A stretch of 32,569 nt of DNA from Deltaproteobacteria bacterium. GTDB taxonomy: Bacteria > Desulfobacterota > Desulfarculia > Adiutricales > JAGVGV01. The notes under the pieces were generated by a model. It ran no database searches. It saw only the letters and a program-made list of their open reading frames with translations, and was not told the origin of the DNA. Location of the stretch: NCBI GenBank assembly GCA_015233515.1, contig JADFXS010000011.1:1-32569 (forward strand), given 5' to 3'. The translations under genes and the position numbers were made by a program. Within the stretch, counting starts at the first letter, position 1. Each line of letters begins with the position of its first letter. Below are positions 1 to 7,329 of the stretch, one piece after another.

Positions 1-483
1 TCAGGTTTGATTGACTGGCGTTTACGTCAAGACCCGCGGGTGACGGTTGTGGAAAAAACCAACGCCCGATATCTGACCGCCGAGCAGGTCGGCTGCAATT
101 TCGATCTGGCGGTGATAGACGTATCCTTCATTTCCTTGAATTTGATCCTGCCCTCGGTCATAAATCTGGTCAAACCCGGTGGTGATCTTTTGGCGATGGT
201 CAAGCCCCAATTCGAAGTCGGAAAGGAGAATGTGGGGCGAGGGGGCGTAGTTCGTGATCCGGAGACGCAAAAAACAGCGGTCGAAGCTGTGGCCAAAAAT
301 GCCCTGGTTTTGAACCTGGAAGTTCTCGGCGTTGCCCCGGCGCGCATTAAAGGCCCCAAAGGCAACCAGGAATTTTTTTTATGGTTGCGGGTCCGATCGG
401 AAAATGGCGCCGATCATGGCGATCACCAGATGGTTGACGAAATCATCCCCGGATCATCCGATCGGGAGCTTGATCGTAATTAA
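1..483 (+). CDS. tlyA: TlyA-family rRNA 2'-O-methyltransferase, C-terminal part (5' truncated by window edge)
   Basis: The frame is open from base 1 and ends at TAA 481-483, so only the last 160 codons are present. The protein resembles the Rossmann-type FtsJ methyltransferase domain of TlyA/YqxC, which binds S-adenosylmethionine and methylates rRNA ribose. Visible family motifs are LRQDPRV followed by TNARYL, then DLAVIDVSFISL, the KPGG turn, the VKPQFEVGK block and the late GPKGNQEFF stretch. The missing part should hold the S4 RNA-binding domain and the glycine-rich SAM loop. The continuous match at the very first codons suggests this edge is not chimeric. The 3' end overlaps a small gene on the opposite strand (443-613). 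TlyA homologues are often annotated as haemolysins; an rRNA-methyltransferase role is better supported for the family. Confidence 0.9.
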   Translation, partial: SGLIDWRLRQDPRVTVVEKTNARYLTAEQVGCNFDLAVIDVSFISLNLILPSVINLVKPGGDLLAMVKPQFEVGKENVGRGGVVRDPETQKTAVEAVAKNALVLNLEVLGVAPARIKGPKGNQEFFLWLRVRSENGADHGDHQMVDEIIPGSSDRELDRN

Positions 484-613
484 CATGGGATTTTGTTTTT
501 TTCGTCAAATCAGAGATTTCTCGCTTTTCTTTAGCGGTCTGTCGCCGGTTTTCATAAATGAGCATCGCCGCCAGAGTGACTAAACATGCACCGGAAGCAG
601 CTAAAGTGTACAT
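443..613 (-). CDS. Small single-span membrane protein, 56 aa, unrecognised
   Basis: The ORF reads from ATG (complement of 611-613) to TGA (complement of 443-445). A strong Shine-Dalgarno, AAGGAGA (complement of 620-626), sits 7 bases ahead of the ATG. A sigma-70-like promoter, TTGGCA-N16-TATCAT, lies just upstream on the same strand. The protein starts MYTLAASGACLVTLAAMLIY, one hydrophobic helix at about residues 3-20, followed by a highly charged tail (ENRRQTAKEKREIS, then DLTKKTK). This predicts an N-out/C-in or tail-exposed small inner-membrane protein. It is convergent with tlyA and overlaps its last 41 bases. I do not recognise a family. The combination of promoter, ribosome binding site and membrane helix makes it more credible than a random ORF of this size. 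Confidence 0.6.
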   Translation of the reverse strand: MYTLAASGACLVTLAAMLIYENRRQTAKEKREISDLTKKTKSHVNYDQAPDRMIRG

Positions 614-638
614 AGACTCTTCTCCTTGATTAATTTGT

Positions 639-666
639 ATGATAAATGAGGCAAAGTTGATGCCAA
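639..666 (-). promoter_or_regulatory. Sigma-70-like promoter for the small membrane protein
   Basis: On the minus strand TTGGCA (complement of 661-666) is followed after 16 bases by TATCAT (complement of 639-644). The predicted transcript start near 632 leaves a leader of about 20 bases that carries the AAGGAGA ribosome binding site. This is a consensus match only. Confidence 0.45.
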
Positions 667-684
667 GGGTCTAGGGTATATGAT
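657..684 (+). promoter_or_regulatory. Candidate sigma-70 promoter for the aminotransferase gene
   Basis: TTGATG (657-662), 16 bases, then TATGAT (679-684). It lies about 95 bases ahead of the aminotransferase start and overlaps the divergent promoter of the small membrane protein, so the two could interfere. This is a consensus match only. Confidence 0.35.
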
Positions 685-779
685 TACCGGCGGTTTTTCT
701 AAAATTGGTTTCGACCGCGGTATATCCTTTTGAATTGTTGGACCCCGGTTACTTATTTCCAGCAGAGAGGTGAACAAAC

Positions 780-1973
780 ATGAGTTTAGCCCAACGAATC
801 AGCCAGATCGCCCCATCACCCACTTTAGGTTTGGACGCTAAAGCCAAGGCCTTGAAAGCCTCCGGCCTGGACATCATCAGTTTTGGCGTCGGCGAACCCG
901 ACTTCAATACGCCTGAACACGTCAAAGCCGCGGGAATTAAGGCTATTGAAGATAATTTTACCAGGTACACCCAAGTGGAAGGCATACCGGACCTGAAAGC
1001 CGCCATTGTGGCCAAATTCGTTCGGGACAACGACTTAAACTTCGCACCGGACCAAGTGGTGGTCAGTTGCGGCGGAAAACATACTTTGTACAATTTGGCC
1101 CAGGTCATGTTTCAATCCGGAGATGAAGTTATTATTCCCGCTCCTTACTGGGTGTCTTATCCACCCATTATATTGCTGGCCGGAGCTAAACCGGTCATTG
1201 TACCCACACTGGAAACCAACGGCTTTAAAATGAACGCCGACCAGTTGGCTCAGTATGTGACTACCCGGACCAAAGCGATTATTCTCAACTCGCCGTCCAA
1301 CCCTACCGGTTCGGTATATACCCGCCAGGAATTGGCGGCTCTGGCCGAAGTTGTTCTTAAAAACAACCTGTGGGTCATATCGGATGACATTTATGAAAAG
1401 ATTTTGTACGGCGATAACAAATTCTGCAACATGGCCAATCTCGCGCCGGAGCTAAAAGAAAAAACCATCATCGCCCATGGCTTGTCCAAAACATACGCCA
1501 TGACCGGATGGCGGATAGGATTCATGGCTGGTCCCAAGGAAATAGCCTCGGCCGTGACCAAACTGCAAAGTCAATCGACTTCCAACCCGTGTTCCATTGC
1601 TCAGAAGGCGGGAGTGGCTGCTTTGAACGGGCCGCAGGACTCGGTGAGCACCATGGTCGCGGCTTTTGACCAGAGACGGCGCTGCCTGGTTGAAACCTTG
1701 AACGCCATGCCAGGCGTGACTTGTAATGATCCGGGAGGGGCTTTCTATGTGTTCCCCAGGGTTTCGGCCTACTATGGTCGGTCGGTTGGCGGCCGGATGA
1801 TAAACGGTTCGTCAGACCTGGCGGATTATCTGCTGGAGGAAGCAAAAATCGCCGTGGTTCCGGGATCGGCTTTCGGGGATGATACCTGCGTTCGATTGAG
1901 TTACGCCATTTCCCTGGAAGATAACCGCAAGGGATTGGATCGGATGGTCGCGGCTTTGGAACGCTTGAAATAG
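780..1973 (+). CDS. aspC: Class I pyridoxal-phosphate aminotransferase (aspartate aminotransferase type)
   Basis: The 397-residue protein is full length for fold-type I aspartate aminotransferases of subgroup I-beta, which interconvert aspartate and 2-oxoglutarate with oxaloacetate and glutamate in the cytosol. Visible family landmarks are GVGEPDFNTP near residue 36, the APYWVSYP segment, SPSNPTG with N174, SDDIY with D203 and Y205 for the cofactor ring, the Schiff-base lysine K237 in SKTYAMTGWR, and the late substrate arginine in CVRLSYAIS. A purine-rich GAGAGGTG lies 7 bases before the ATG. The substrate could also be another amino acid (for example a prephenate or LL-diaminopimelate-related branch), because subgroup I-beta enzymes are hard to separate by eye. 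It appears monocistronic, with a candidate promoter at 657-684. Confidence 0.92.
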   Translation: MSLAQRISQIAPSPTLGLDAKAKALKASGLDIISFGVGEPDFNTPEHVKAAGIKAIEDNFTRYTQVEGIPDLKAAIVAKFVRDNDLNFAPDQVVVSCGGKHTLYNLAQVMFQSGDEVIIPAPYWVSYPPIILLAGAKPVIVPTLETNGFKMNADQLAQYVTTRTKAIILNSPSNPTGSVYTRQELAALAEVVLKNNLWVISDDIYEKILYGDNKFCNMANLAPELKEKTIIAHGLSKTYAMTGWRIGFMAGPKEIASAVTKLQSQSTSNPCSIAQKAGVAALNGPQDSVSTMVAAFDQRRRCLVETLNAMPGVTCNDPGGAFYVFPRVSAYYGRSVGGRMINGSSDLADYLLEEAKIAVVPGSAFGDDTCVRLSYAISLEDNRKGLDRMVAALERLK

Positions 1974-1977
1974 GTCG

Positions 1978-1997
1978 AAGTTTTGCGGATAAAACTT
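1978..1997 (+). terminator. Weak AT-rich hairpin after the aminotransferase gene
   Basis: A 7-bp perfect stem, AAGTTTT / AAAACTT, with a 6-base loop begins 5 bases after the aspC stop codon. It is A/T-rich in both arms, so it could act in both directions between two convergent ORFs. Stem stability is low, so this is tentative. Confidence 0.25.
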
Positions 1998-2033
1998 TAT
2001 CGTCTATATGCCGGCTTCAGATGATGCCAATTT

Positions 2034-2189
2034 TTAGTTGCGTTCTCCGCCTTGGCTGGTGGATGCCGTGACCGCCATTAAATATCTATCCAGGCGTTTG
2101 ATTATTGACGCTTGATTAGCTGAGCCGGCCAACGGTGGAGAAACTTCCAGGATGGAATTAATTGCTTTCAGGCGACCGTCGGCCGGCAC
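2034..2189 (-). CDS. Possible small protein, 51 aa, unrecognised
   Basis: The minus-strand ORF reads from GTG (complement of 2187-2189) to TAA (complement of 2034-2036). AAGGA lies 6 bases ahead of the GTG. The ORF fills the otherwise empty interval between the aminotransferase and the zinc-ribbon gene. The translation (starting MPADGRLKAINSILE, later SIIKRLDRYLMAV) looks like an amphipathic helical protein rather than low-complexity antisense noise. No transmembrane segment or known motif is visible. It would be convergent with aspC and divergent from the zinc-ribbon gene, with 46 bases between the start codons. The frame also stays open upstream to 2279, but that would cross the zinc-ribbon gene. 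It could be spurious. Confidence 0.35.
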   Translation of the reverse strand: MPADGRLKAINSILEVSPPLAGSANQASIIKRLDRYLMAVTASTSQGGERN

Positions 2190-2235
2190 GGTTTTTCCTT
2201 GACGGCCGAGTCGGCCTGACCTACAGGGCGTGGTT

Positions 2236-2517
2236 ATGAAATGTTTTTTTTGCAGTAAGCCGCTGGATATCGAAGGCAAGGTTTCCTTTAGGGAACTCTG
2301 CCCCCATTGCGGTATGGATGTCCATGTTTGTCGGAACTGCGAGTTCTACGACCCGGGACGGGCAAGCTATTGTCGGGAACCGGGAGCTGAAAAAGTTAGG
2401 GACGTGGAAGCCAGAAATACGTGTGAATATTTTGTTTTGTCCCGGAAAGCTTCCGGACCAGCCGACGAATTGGCTAAAGCTAAGGAAGCTTTGGAAAATT
2501 TATTCAAAAAGAAGTGA
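2236..2517 (+). CDS. Small zinc-ribbon protein with eight cysteines
   Basis: The 93-residue soluble protein has paired cysteines typical of tandem zinc ribbons: C3/C6 with C22/C25, then C32/C35 with C46 and C63. Recognisable blocks are LCPHCGMDVHVCRNCEFYDP and, later, an NTCEYF motif. The C-terminus is a short lysine-rich helix. Start choice: GTG 2230 is in frame, but ATG 2236 has CAGGG about 8 bases upstream and begins right before the first CxxC, so ATG is preferred. The stop is four bases from the next gene's ATG, so the two are probably co-transcribed. Similar small zinc-ribbon proteins occur in Desulfobacterota, but no biochemical role is known to me. Metal binding is inferred from cysteine spacing. 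Confidence 0.8.
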   Translation: MKCFFCSKPLDIEGKVSFRELCPHCGMDVHVCRNCEFYDPGRASYCREPGAEKVRDVEARNTCEYFVLSRKASGPADELAKAKEALENLFKKK

Positions 2518-2521
2518 AAAA

Positions 2522-3214
2522 ATGCCTGCACAAAAATTGAGCCGTAAAGAATTATTGAAGACTCCCGACGAATTTTTGACTGTTTCGGAAAGGGCCATCA
2601 GTTACGTTACCGAACATTCCAAGGAGTTCACCACAGGTCTATTGGTAATTCTGGCCGTTCTGGTGATTTTCCTGGGGGGCAGATGGTATAGTAATTATAC
2701 TACCGAAAAAGCCTTAGCCGCCTACAATTTGGCTGTCGCGGACATAACCAGGGATAAAAAGCTGGACCTGCCGAGCATGGAAGCCGCCATCAAGGCTTTA
2801 GACCAGGTTACGGTCCAACACTCCGGAACAGCACCGGCTCGTTACGCGTTGTTAGACTTGGCTGATTTGTATTACCGATCCGGCCAATACGCAAAAGCCG
2901 AAAATGCTTACCAAAAATTCTTGGATGGTCTAAAATCCCAGGAAGAAAGTGTCAAACCTTTGGTCTTGGACGGTTTGGCCCACGCTTTGGAAGCCCAAGG
3001 GAACCTGGCCCAGGCGGCGGCCAAATGGGAGCAAATTATCGCTCTGCCCGGTGATCTTATGAAAGCGGAAGCATATTCTTCCCTGGGGCGGGTATATCAA
3101 GCCCAGGGACAAGCGGAAGCCTCCCGTAAGGCCTACCGGGAATTGGTTTCCGGATATCCCAATACTATCCAAGCCAACCTGGCTAGAACCAAAATCCCCG
3201 GTTTGGGGAAGTAA
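2522..3214 (+). CDS. YfgM-like membrane-anchored TPR protein
   Basis: The 230-residue protein has a short basic cytoplasmic N-terminus, one transmembrane helix at about residues 39-53 (LLVILAVLVIFLGG), and a periplasmic array of TPR-like helical repeats, for example YALLDLADLYYRSGQYAKAE and YSSLGRVYQAQGQAEASR. This layout matches the YfgM/TPR_21 family, whose E. coli member associates with the SecYEG translocon and periplasmic chaperones. The start is the ATG at 2522, four bases after the zinc-ribbon stop; the longer in-frame extension to 2318 lies inside that gene and is rejected. Placement directly ahead of an envelope-biogenesis cluster fits a role in handling exported proteins, but that role is inferred from the family. 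Confidence 0.75.
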   Translation: MPAQKLSRKELLKTPDEFLTVSERAISYVTEHSKEFTTGLLVILAVLVIFLGGRWYSNYTTEKALAAYNLAVADITRDKKLDLPSMEAAIKALDQVTVQHSGTAPARYALLDLADLYYRSGQYAKAENAYQKFLDGLKSQEESVKPLVLDGLAHALEAQGNLAQAAAKWEQIIALPGDLMKAEAYSSLGRVYQAQGQAEASRKAYRELVSGYPNTIQANLARTKIPGLGK

Positions 3215-3252
3215 CGCTTAGGTCTTTCTCCCCGAAGATGGACGTTATTCGA

Positions 3253-3282
3253 CCTGATTCTTGCTCAGCGGCGAAAATCAGG
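3253..3282 (+). terminator. Possible terminator hairpin downstream of the TPR gene
   Basis: A perfect 7-bp stem, CCTGATT (3253-3259) and AATCAGG (3276-3282), has a 16-base loop and is followed by the pyrimidine stretch TTCTTTC. It lies 38 bases after the TPR stop. There is no clean T-tract, so this is tentative. Confidence 0.25.
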
Positions 3283-3307
3283 TTCTTTCACGATTTATCG
3301 AACATAT

Positions 3308-3350
3308 CGGCGAGCGCTTTACCTATGGCTCGTTGCGGGGGGCTTCAATA
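3308..3350 (+). repeat. Palindromic repeat copy A (degenerate)
   Basis: It shares the CGGCGAGCG head and the GGCTTCAATA tail seen in the copies at 15487-15530 and 15631-15672, with a similar spacing between head and tail. The central palindrome has decayed and no longer forms a good stem. Confidence 0.4.
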
Positions 3351-3874
3351 TTTTCGACCGATAATTTCATCCAGTGGCGTATGGACTGTTTCGTCTATGG
3401 AAAAATTCCTGGACAGCGAGGCTTGCTCCAACTGATTTTAACCTAATGAGATATAGCTAGATCTGTATTATTCCTGGCCATATCCTGGGTCGGCAGCCCT
3501 GGCGGACGACATTATATTGTGGTTTCGGCTTGACGCCTGGGTTGAAATCGATTATGTAAGCAAGGCCATGTGTATATGGTCCCGGGGGGTCTCTATACGG
3601 TTTCGAGATTACCGGGGCTAAATTTTTTTATACGCGATTGTGCTTATTTCGGGCAAGGAAGCATATCAACTTGCCGGGTAGGCAGATTGCCTGAGCGTAT
3701 TGAGGTTAATTACCGATCAAAGCTTCCGTGGCTTTATTCGCTTCCGATCCGGTGGGACTCTGATTTATGAGGACAGCCGGAAGGAGGAGTTTTTCGAAGA
3801 CTCTTGGTGACCCGGAAGCCTAATCGCGCTGATTATTTTTTAGGAATTCGACTTAATGTCATTTAATGGATTGA

Positions 3875-5380
3875 ATGGATCAGAAACTCGTGAGTGACCA
3901 ACAAAGCACCGTCATCGCCCAGAGACAGGAAAAAGCCCTGGCTCTTAAAGAGCAGGGAGTTCGACTACATCCTAACCATTTTCGTCCCACATTCGCTATC
4001 GGTGAATTGCGGCGGCGTTTTTCCGATGTTGCGGCCGAGGAACTTGAACTGGTTGAAACCAAGTTCATATTAGCCGGTCGTATCATGGCGAGAAGGGATT
4101 ACGGCAAGTCCACCTTCTTCGATCTCCAGGACCATAGCGGTCGAGTTCAGGTATATATTAGAAAAAACGACATTTCGGAATCCCAGTTCAGTCTGTGCAA
4201 AAAAATCGACATCGGCGATATCGTCGGCGTGACGGGTCGTATCTTCAAAACAAAGACGGGAGAATTGACGCTTCTGGTTTCCGATTTAGAATTGGTGACC
4301 AAATCCATGCTCCCATTACCTGAAAAATATCATGATCTCAATATCGAGACTAGATATCGTCAACGGTACCTGGACTTGATCATGAACAACGAAGCCCGCG
4401 AAGTTTTCCGGCTGCGGACCAAAGTGGTATCCCTGGTCCGCAAGTATCTGGAAAACCTGGAATATTTGGAAGTGGAAACCCCGATGATGCAAGCCATTCC
4501 CGGTGGAGCCACGGCCAAACCCTTTGAAACTTATCATCATGCCTTGGATATGAAGCTTTATTTACGAATCGCACCGGAGCTTTATCTGAAGCGGCTGTTG
4601 GTCGGCGGCTTCAACCGGGTATTTGAACTCAACCGGAATTTTCGAAACGAAGGCATATCAACCCAGCATAATCCCGAGTTTACCATGTTGGAATTCTATC
4701 AATGCTACGCCACGTTTCATGATCTAATGGATTTAACCGAAGATATGTTTTCCTGGATCGCCCGAGAGATCAAAGGCACGGAGACCTTTATTTACCAAGG
4801 GCAAGAGGTTCGCTTGGCTCGGCCATGGCGCCGAATCGGTTTTCACCAATCGCTAGTCGAAATCGGTGGTATCTCTCCTGAAGCGCTCACCGACCTGGAC
4901 AAAGCCCTGGAGATTGTCAATGACCTTGGCGCGCCCATGCCCAAACGTGAAGTTTTGGGTAAAGTCCTGGCCAAAATATTCGATTTGCTCGTGGAGCCTA
5001 AACTGACCGACCCTACGTTCATCACCCACTATCCCGCCGATATCAGTCCCTTGGCTCGTCGCTCGGATAATGACCAGACCCTGACCGACCGTTTTGAACT
5101 CTTTATTGTCGGCCGGGAAATGGCCAACGGTTTTTCCGAGTTAAACGACCCTCTGGATCAGCGTGAACGTTTTCTGGCCCAGGTGGCTGAACGTGAAGCC
5201 GGCGATGAAGAGGCTCAGTTCATGGATGAAGATTATGTGCGCGCCTTGATGTATGGCATGCCGCCGGCGGCCGGTGAAGGAGTGGGCATCGATCGTCTGG
5301 TCATGCTCCTGGCCGACGCCGCGTCCATAAAAGATGTAATTCTCTTTCCGCACCAGCGTCCCGAGAAGCTAGGGGTATAA
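3875..5380 (+). CDS. lysS: Lysyl-tRNA synthetase, class II
   Basis: The 501-residue protein is of normal length for bacterial LysRS, which charges tRNA-Lys with lysine in the cytosol. An N-terminal OB-fold anticodon-binding domain occupies roughly residues 62-140 (FFDLQDHSGRVQVYI). Class II motifs follow: YRQRYLDLI and the motif 1 helix near 160-205, motif 2 with RNFRNEG around residues 254-260 and then EFTMLEFY, and motif 3 ending in GEGVGIDRLVMLL. The ATG at 3875 lacks a clear Shine-Dalgarno; an in-frame GTG at 3890 is an alternative. The permease gene follows after seven bases. LysS immediately upstream of lolC/lolD is an arrangement I associate with Desulfobacterota. Confidence 0.96.
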   Translation: MDQKLVSDQQSTVIAQRQEKALALKEQGVRLHPNHFRPTFAIGELRRRFSDVAAEELELVETKFILAGRIMARRDYGKSTFFDLQDHSGRVQVYIRKNDISESQFSLCKKIDIGDIVGVTGRIFKTKTGELTLLVSDLELVTKSMLPLPEKYHDLNIETRYRQRYLDLIMNNEAREVFRLRTKVVSLVRKYLENLEYLEVETPMMQAIPGGATAKPFETYHHALDMKLYLRIAPELYLKRLLVGGFNRVFELNRNFRNEGISTQHNPEFTMLEFYQCYATFHDLMDLTEDMFSWIAREIKGTETFIYQGQEVRLARPWRRIGFHQSLVEIGGISPEALTDLDKALEIVNDLGAPMPKREVLGKVLAKIFDLLVEPKLTDPTFITHYPADISPLARRSDNDQTLTDRFELFIVGREMANGFSELNDPLDQRERFLAQVAEREAGDEEAQFMDEDYVRALMYGMPPAAGEGVGIDRLVMLLADAASIKDVILFPHQRPEKLGV

Positions 5381-5387
5381 TAGAACC

Positions 5388-6629
5388 GTGGCCGTGGAGG
5401 CTTTCATAGGCTGGCGGTACCTCAAAGCCAAGAGAAAACAAACCTTCATTTCTCTGATCACTTTTATGTCCATGGCTGGGGTTGCGTTGGGAGTCACGGC
5501 CCTCATCGTGGTTCTTGCGGTCATGACCGGCTTCCAGGAAGATCTGAAAAATAAAATATTGGGAGTCAACTCCCATATCGTGATATTGAAATACGGCGAC
5601 CCCATGGATAATTATCGTGAATTGCTTTCGAAAATATCCAAGCATTCCGGGGTGGTCTCGGTTGACCCTTTTATATACAACCAAGTGATGCTTTCCGCTC
5701 TTGGGGGGGTGACGGGAGCGGTCCTTCGCGGCTTGGATGTTGATTTGGCCATCGAGCATGGTCATATCAAATCCATAATGAAAGCCGGTCGCTTGGAAGA
5801 TCTTAAGAATCCGGTAACCAGCGGGACCGTTACAATGCCCACGGCGCTGATCGGTTCTGAACTGGCTCGACAATTGGGAGTCATTAAAGGTGATGCGATC
5901 AAGGTTATAGCGCCCTTGGGGCAGGTGACGCCGTTGGGCGGCCGAGCCCCGAAAGTCAGAAGTTTTCGAGTTATAGGGATTTTTGAATCCGGCATGTATG
6001 AGTATGACTCTACCTTGATTTATGTCGCCTTGGACCAGGCCCAGGATTTTCTGACGCTTGGCAACACGGTGACCGGGCTTGAAGTTAAGGTCGATGATAT
6101 TTACAAGGCGGGCAATATCCGCCAAGCCATCATCGAGACCTTGGGGACTTCATTTTGGGCCAAAGACTGGATGCAAATGAACAGGAATCTTTTTTCCGCG
6201 TTGAAACTGGAAAAAGTGGCCATGTTCATTATTTTGACCCTGACGGTCCTTGTGGCCGCTTTTAATATCATTTCGACCTTGACCATGGTTGTCATGGAAA
6301 AAACTCGGGATATCGCTATATTGATGTCTATGGGCGCCACGAAACGAACCGTGATGACCATATTTATTTTTCAAGGGTTAATCATCGGCTTGCTGGGAAC
6401 TATCGTGGGTTTGGCCGGCGGAGTAACATTATGCCAATTATTGGCCAAATATCAGTTCATTAAACTGCCTGGAGATATCTACTATATAACGACCTTACCA
6501 GTCAGAATGGAAACCGCTGACGTAGCCCTGATTACCTGCTCGGCAATTTTAATCAGTTTCCTGGCCACGTTATATCCGGCGTGGCAGGCTGCTCGGCTGA
6601 ATCCGGTCGAAGCCCTGCGATATGAATGA
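5388..6629 (+). CDS. lolC: Lipoprotein-releasing ABC permease (LolC/LolE type)
   Basis: The 413-residue inner-membrane protein has the FtsX/MacB permease architecture. An N-terminal helix (about residues 20-48, after the family signature FIGWRYLKAKRKQ) is followed by a large periplasmic domain and three C-terminal helices (about 275-405). It ends in the conserved PAWQAARLNPVEALRYE. With the LolD ATPase encoded next, it extracts outer-membrane lipoproteins from the inner membrane and passes them to LolA. Only one permease gene is present, so a homodimeric LolF-like transporter is likely rather than a LolC/LolE heterodimer. The start is GTG 5388, seven bases after lysS, preceded by AGGGG at 12-base spacing; GTG 5394 is also possible. 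Confidence 0.9.
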   Translation: MAVEAFIGWRYLKAKRKQTFISLITFMSMAGVALGVTALIVVLAVMTGFQEDLKNKILGVNSHIVILKYGDPMDNYRELLSKISKHSGVVSVDPFIYNQVMLSALGGVTGAVLRGLDVDLAIEHGHIKSIMKAGRLEDLKNPVTSGTVTMPTALIGSELARQLGVIKGDAIKVIAPLGQVTPLGGRAPKVRSFRVIGIFESGMYEYDSTLIYVALDQAQDFLTLGNTVTGLEVKVDDIYKAGNIRQAIIETLGTSFWAKDWMQMNRNLFSALKLEKVAMFIILTLTVLVAAFNIISTLTMVVMEKTRDIAILMSMGATKRTVMTIFIFQGLIIGLLGTIVGLAGGVTLCQLLAKYQFIKLPGDIYYITTLPVRMETADVALITCSAILISFLATLYPAWQAARLNPVEALRYE

Positions 6630-6632
6630 TCG

Positions 6633-7328
6633 ATGACTAATAACCCCGACCATGGTATAATAGTAATTTCCGATCTGGTAAAAACATATGCCACCGGATC
6701 GACCAAGGTGGAAGTGCTCGCCGGACTGAACTTGATCGTCAAACGCGGCCAAACCCTGGCTATTGTCGGCGCTTCCGGGGTGGGTAAATCCACATTGCTC
6801 CATATTATGGGCACTTTGGACCGCCCTTCTTCCGGCCTTGTTCTTCTGGAAGGCGTTGATATCAGCCGGCAGGACGAAAAAAGCTTGGCTCGCTTACGAA
6901 ATAATAAAATCGGCTTTGTTTTTCAATTTCATCATCTGCTAGCCGAATTCAACGCCTTGGAAAATGCGGCCATGCCGAGTTTGATAAATGGTTTGGGCAA
7001 GAAAGAAGCTTTTGCTCAGGCGGAAAAAATTTTAGTCCGTGTCGGCCTGAAAGATAGATTGACTCATAGGATCGGCGAATTGTCCGGCGGTGAACAACAA
7101 AGAGTTGCCGTCGCCAGGGCTTTGGTTATGAACCCGGATATTTTATTGGCGGATGAGCCCACCGGGAACCTTGATAGCCGGACCGGGCAACGCATTAACG
7201 AATTATTGATCGAGTTGAATGAAGAGAAAGGCTTGACGAGCGTAGTCGTTACTCATAATTATGATCTGGCGCATATGATGTCCCGTCAAATCCGGTTGGT
7301 GGACGGCCGGGCGGTTGAGGAAAGATAA
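6633..7328 (+). CDS. lolD: Lipoprotein-releasing ABC transporter ATPase LolD
   Basis: The 231-residue cytoplasmic nucleotide-binding subunit is of typical LolD/MacB-family length. Visible motifs are Walker [10 protein letters not shown] (residues 46-54), Q-loop FQFHHLL (98-104), signature [15 protein letters not shown] (from 150), Walker [13 protein letters not shown] (170-181, with D174 and E175) and the switch histidine in VVTHN. It begins four bases after the permease stop, so the two genes form a transcriptional and functional pair that powers lipoprotein release toward the outer membrane. Its stop lies immediately before the bamA start. Confidence 0.93.
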   Translation: MTNNPDHGIIVISDLVKTYATGSTKVEVLAGLNLIVKRGQTLAIVGASGVGKSTLLHIMGTLDRPSSGLVLLEGVDISRQDEKSLARLRNNKIGFVFQFHHLLAEFNALENAAMPSLINGLGKKEAFAQAEKILVRVGLKDRLTHRIGELSGGEQQRVAVARALVMNPDILLADEPTGNLDSRTGQRINELLIELNEEKGLTSVVVTHNYDLAHMMSRQIRLVDGRAVEER

Positions 7329-7329
7329 T

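Larger units (their letters stand above)
3215..3874. other. 660-base gap without a convincing gene
   Basis: Short frames here (near 3238-3446 and 3570-3770) have no ribosome binding site and no protein-like composition, so I call none. The stretch holds a CCTGATT/AATCAGG hairpin (3253-3282), a degenerate palindromic-repeat copy (3308-3350), and a small AGGCA/TGCCT hairpin (near 3679-3691). It must also contain the lysS promoter, which I could not place with confidence. Confidence 0.5.

Noticed and set aside
2318..2521. N-terminal extension of the TPR protein
   Set aside because: It overlaps the zinc-ribbon gene out of frame. ATG 2522 sits right after that gene's stop and gives the expected YfgM-like layout.
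3238..3770. Short plus-strand frames in the gap before lysS
   Set aside because: They have no ribosome binding sites, atypical residue composition, and cover a decayed repeat.
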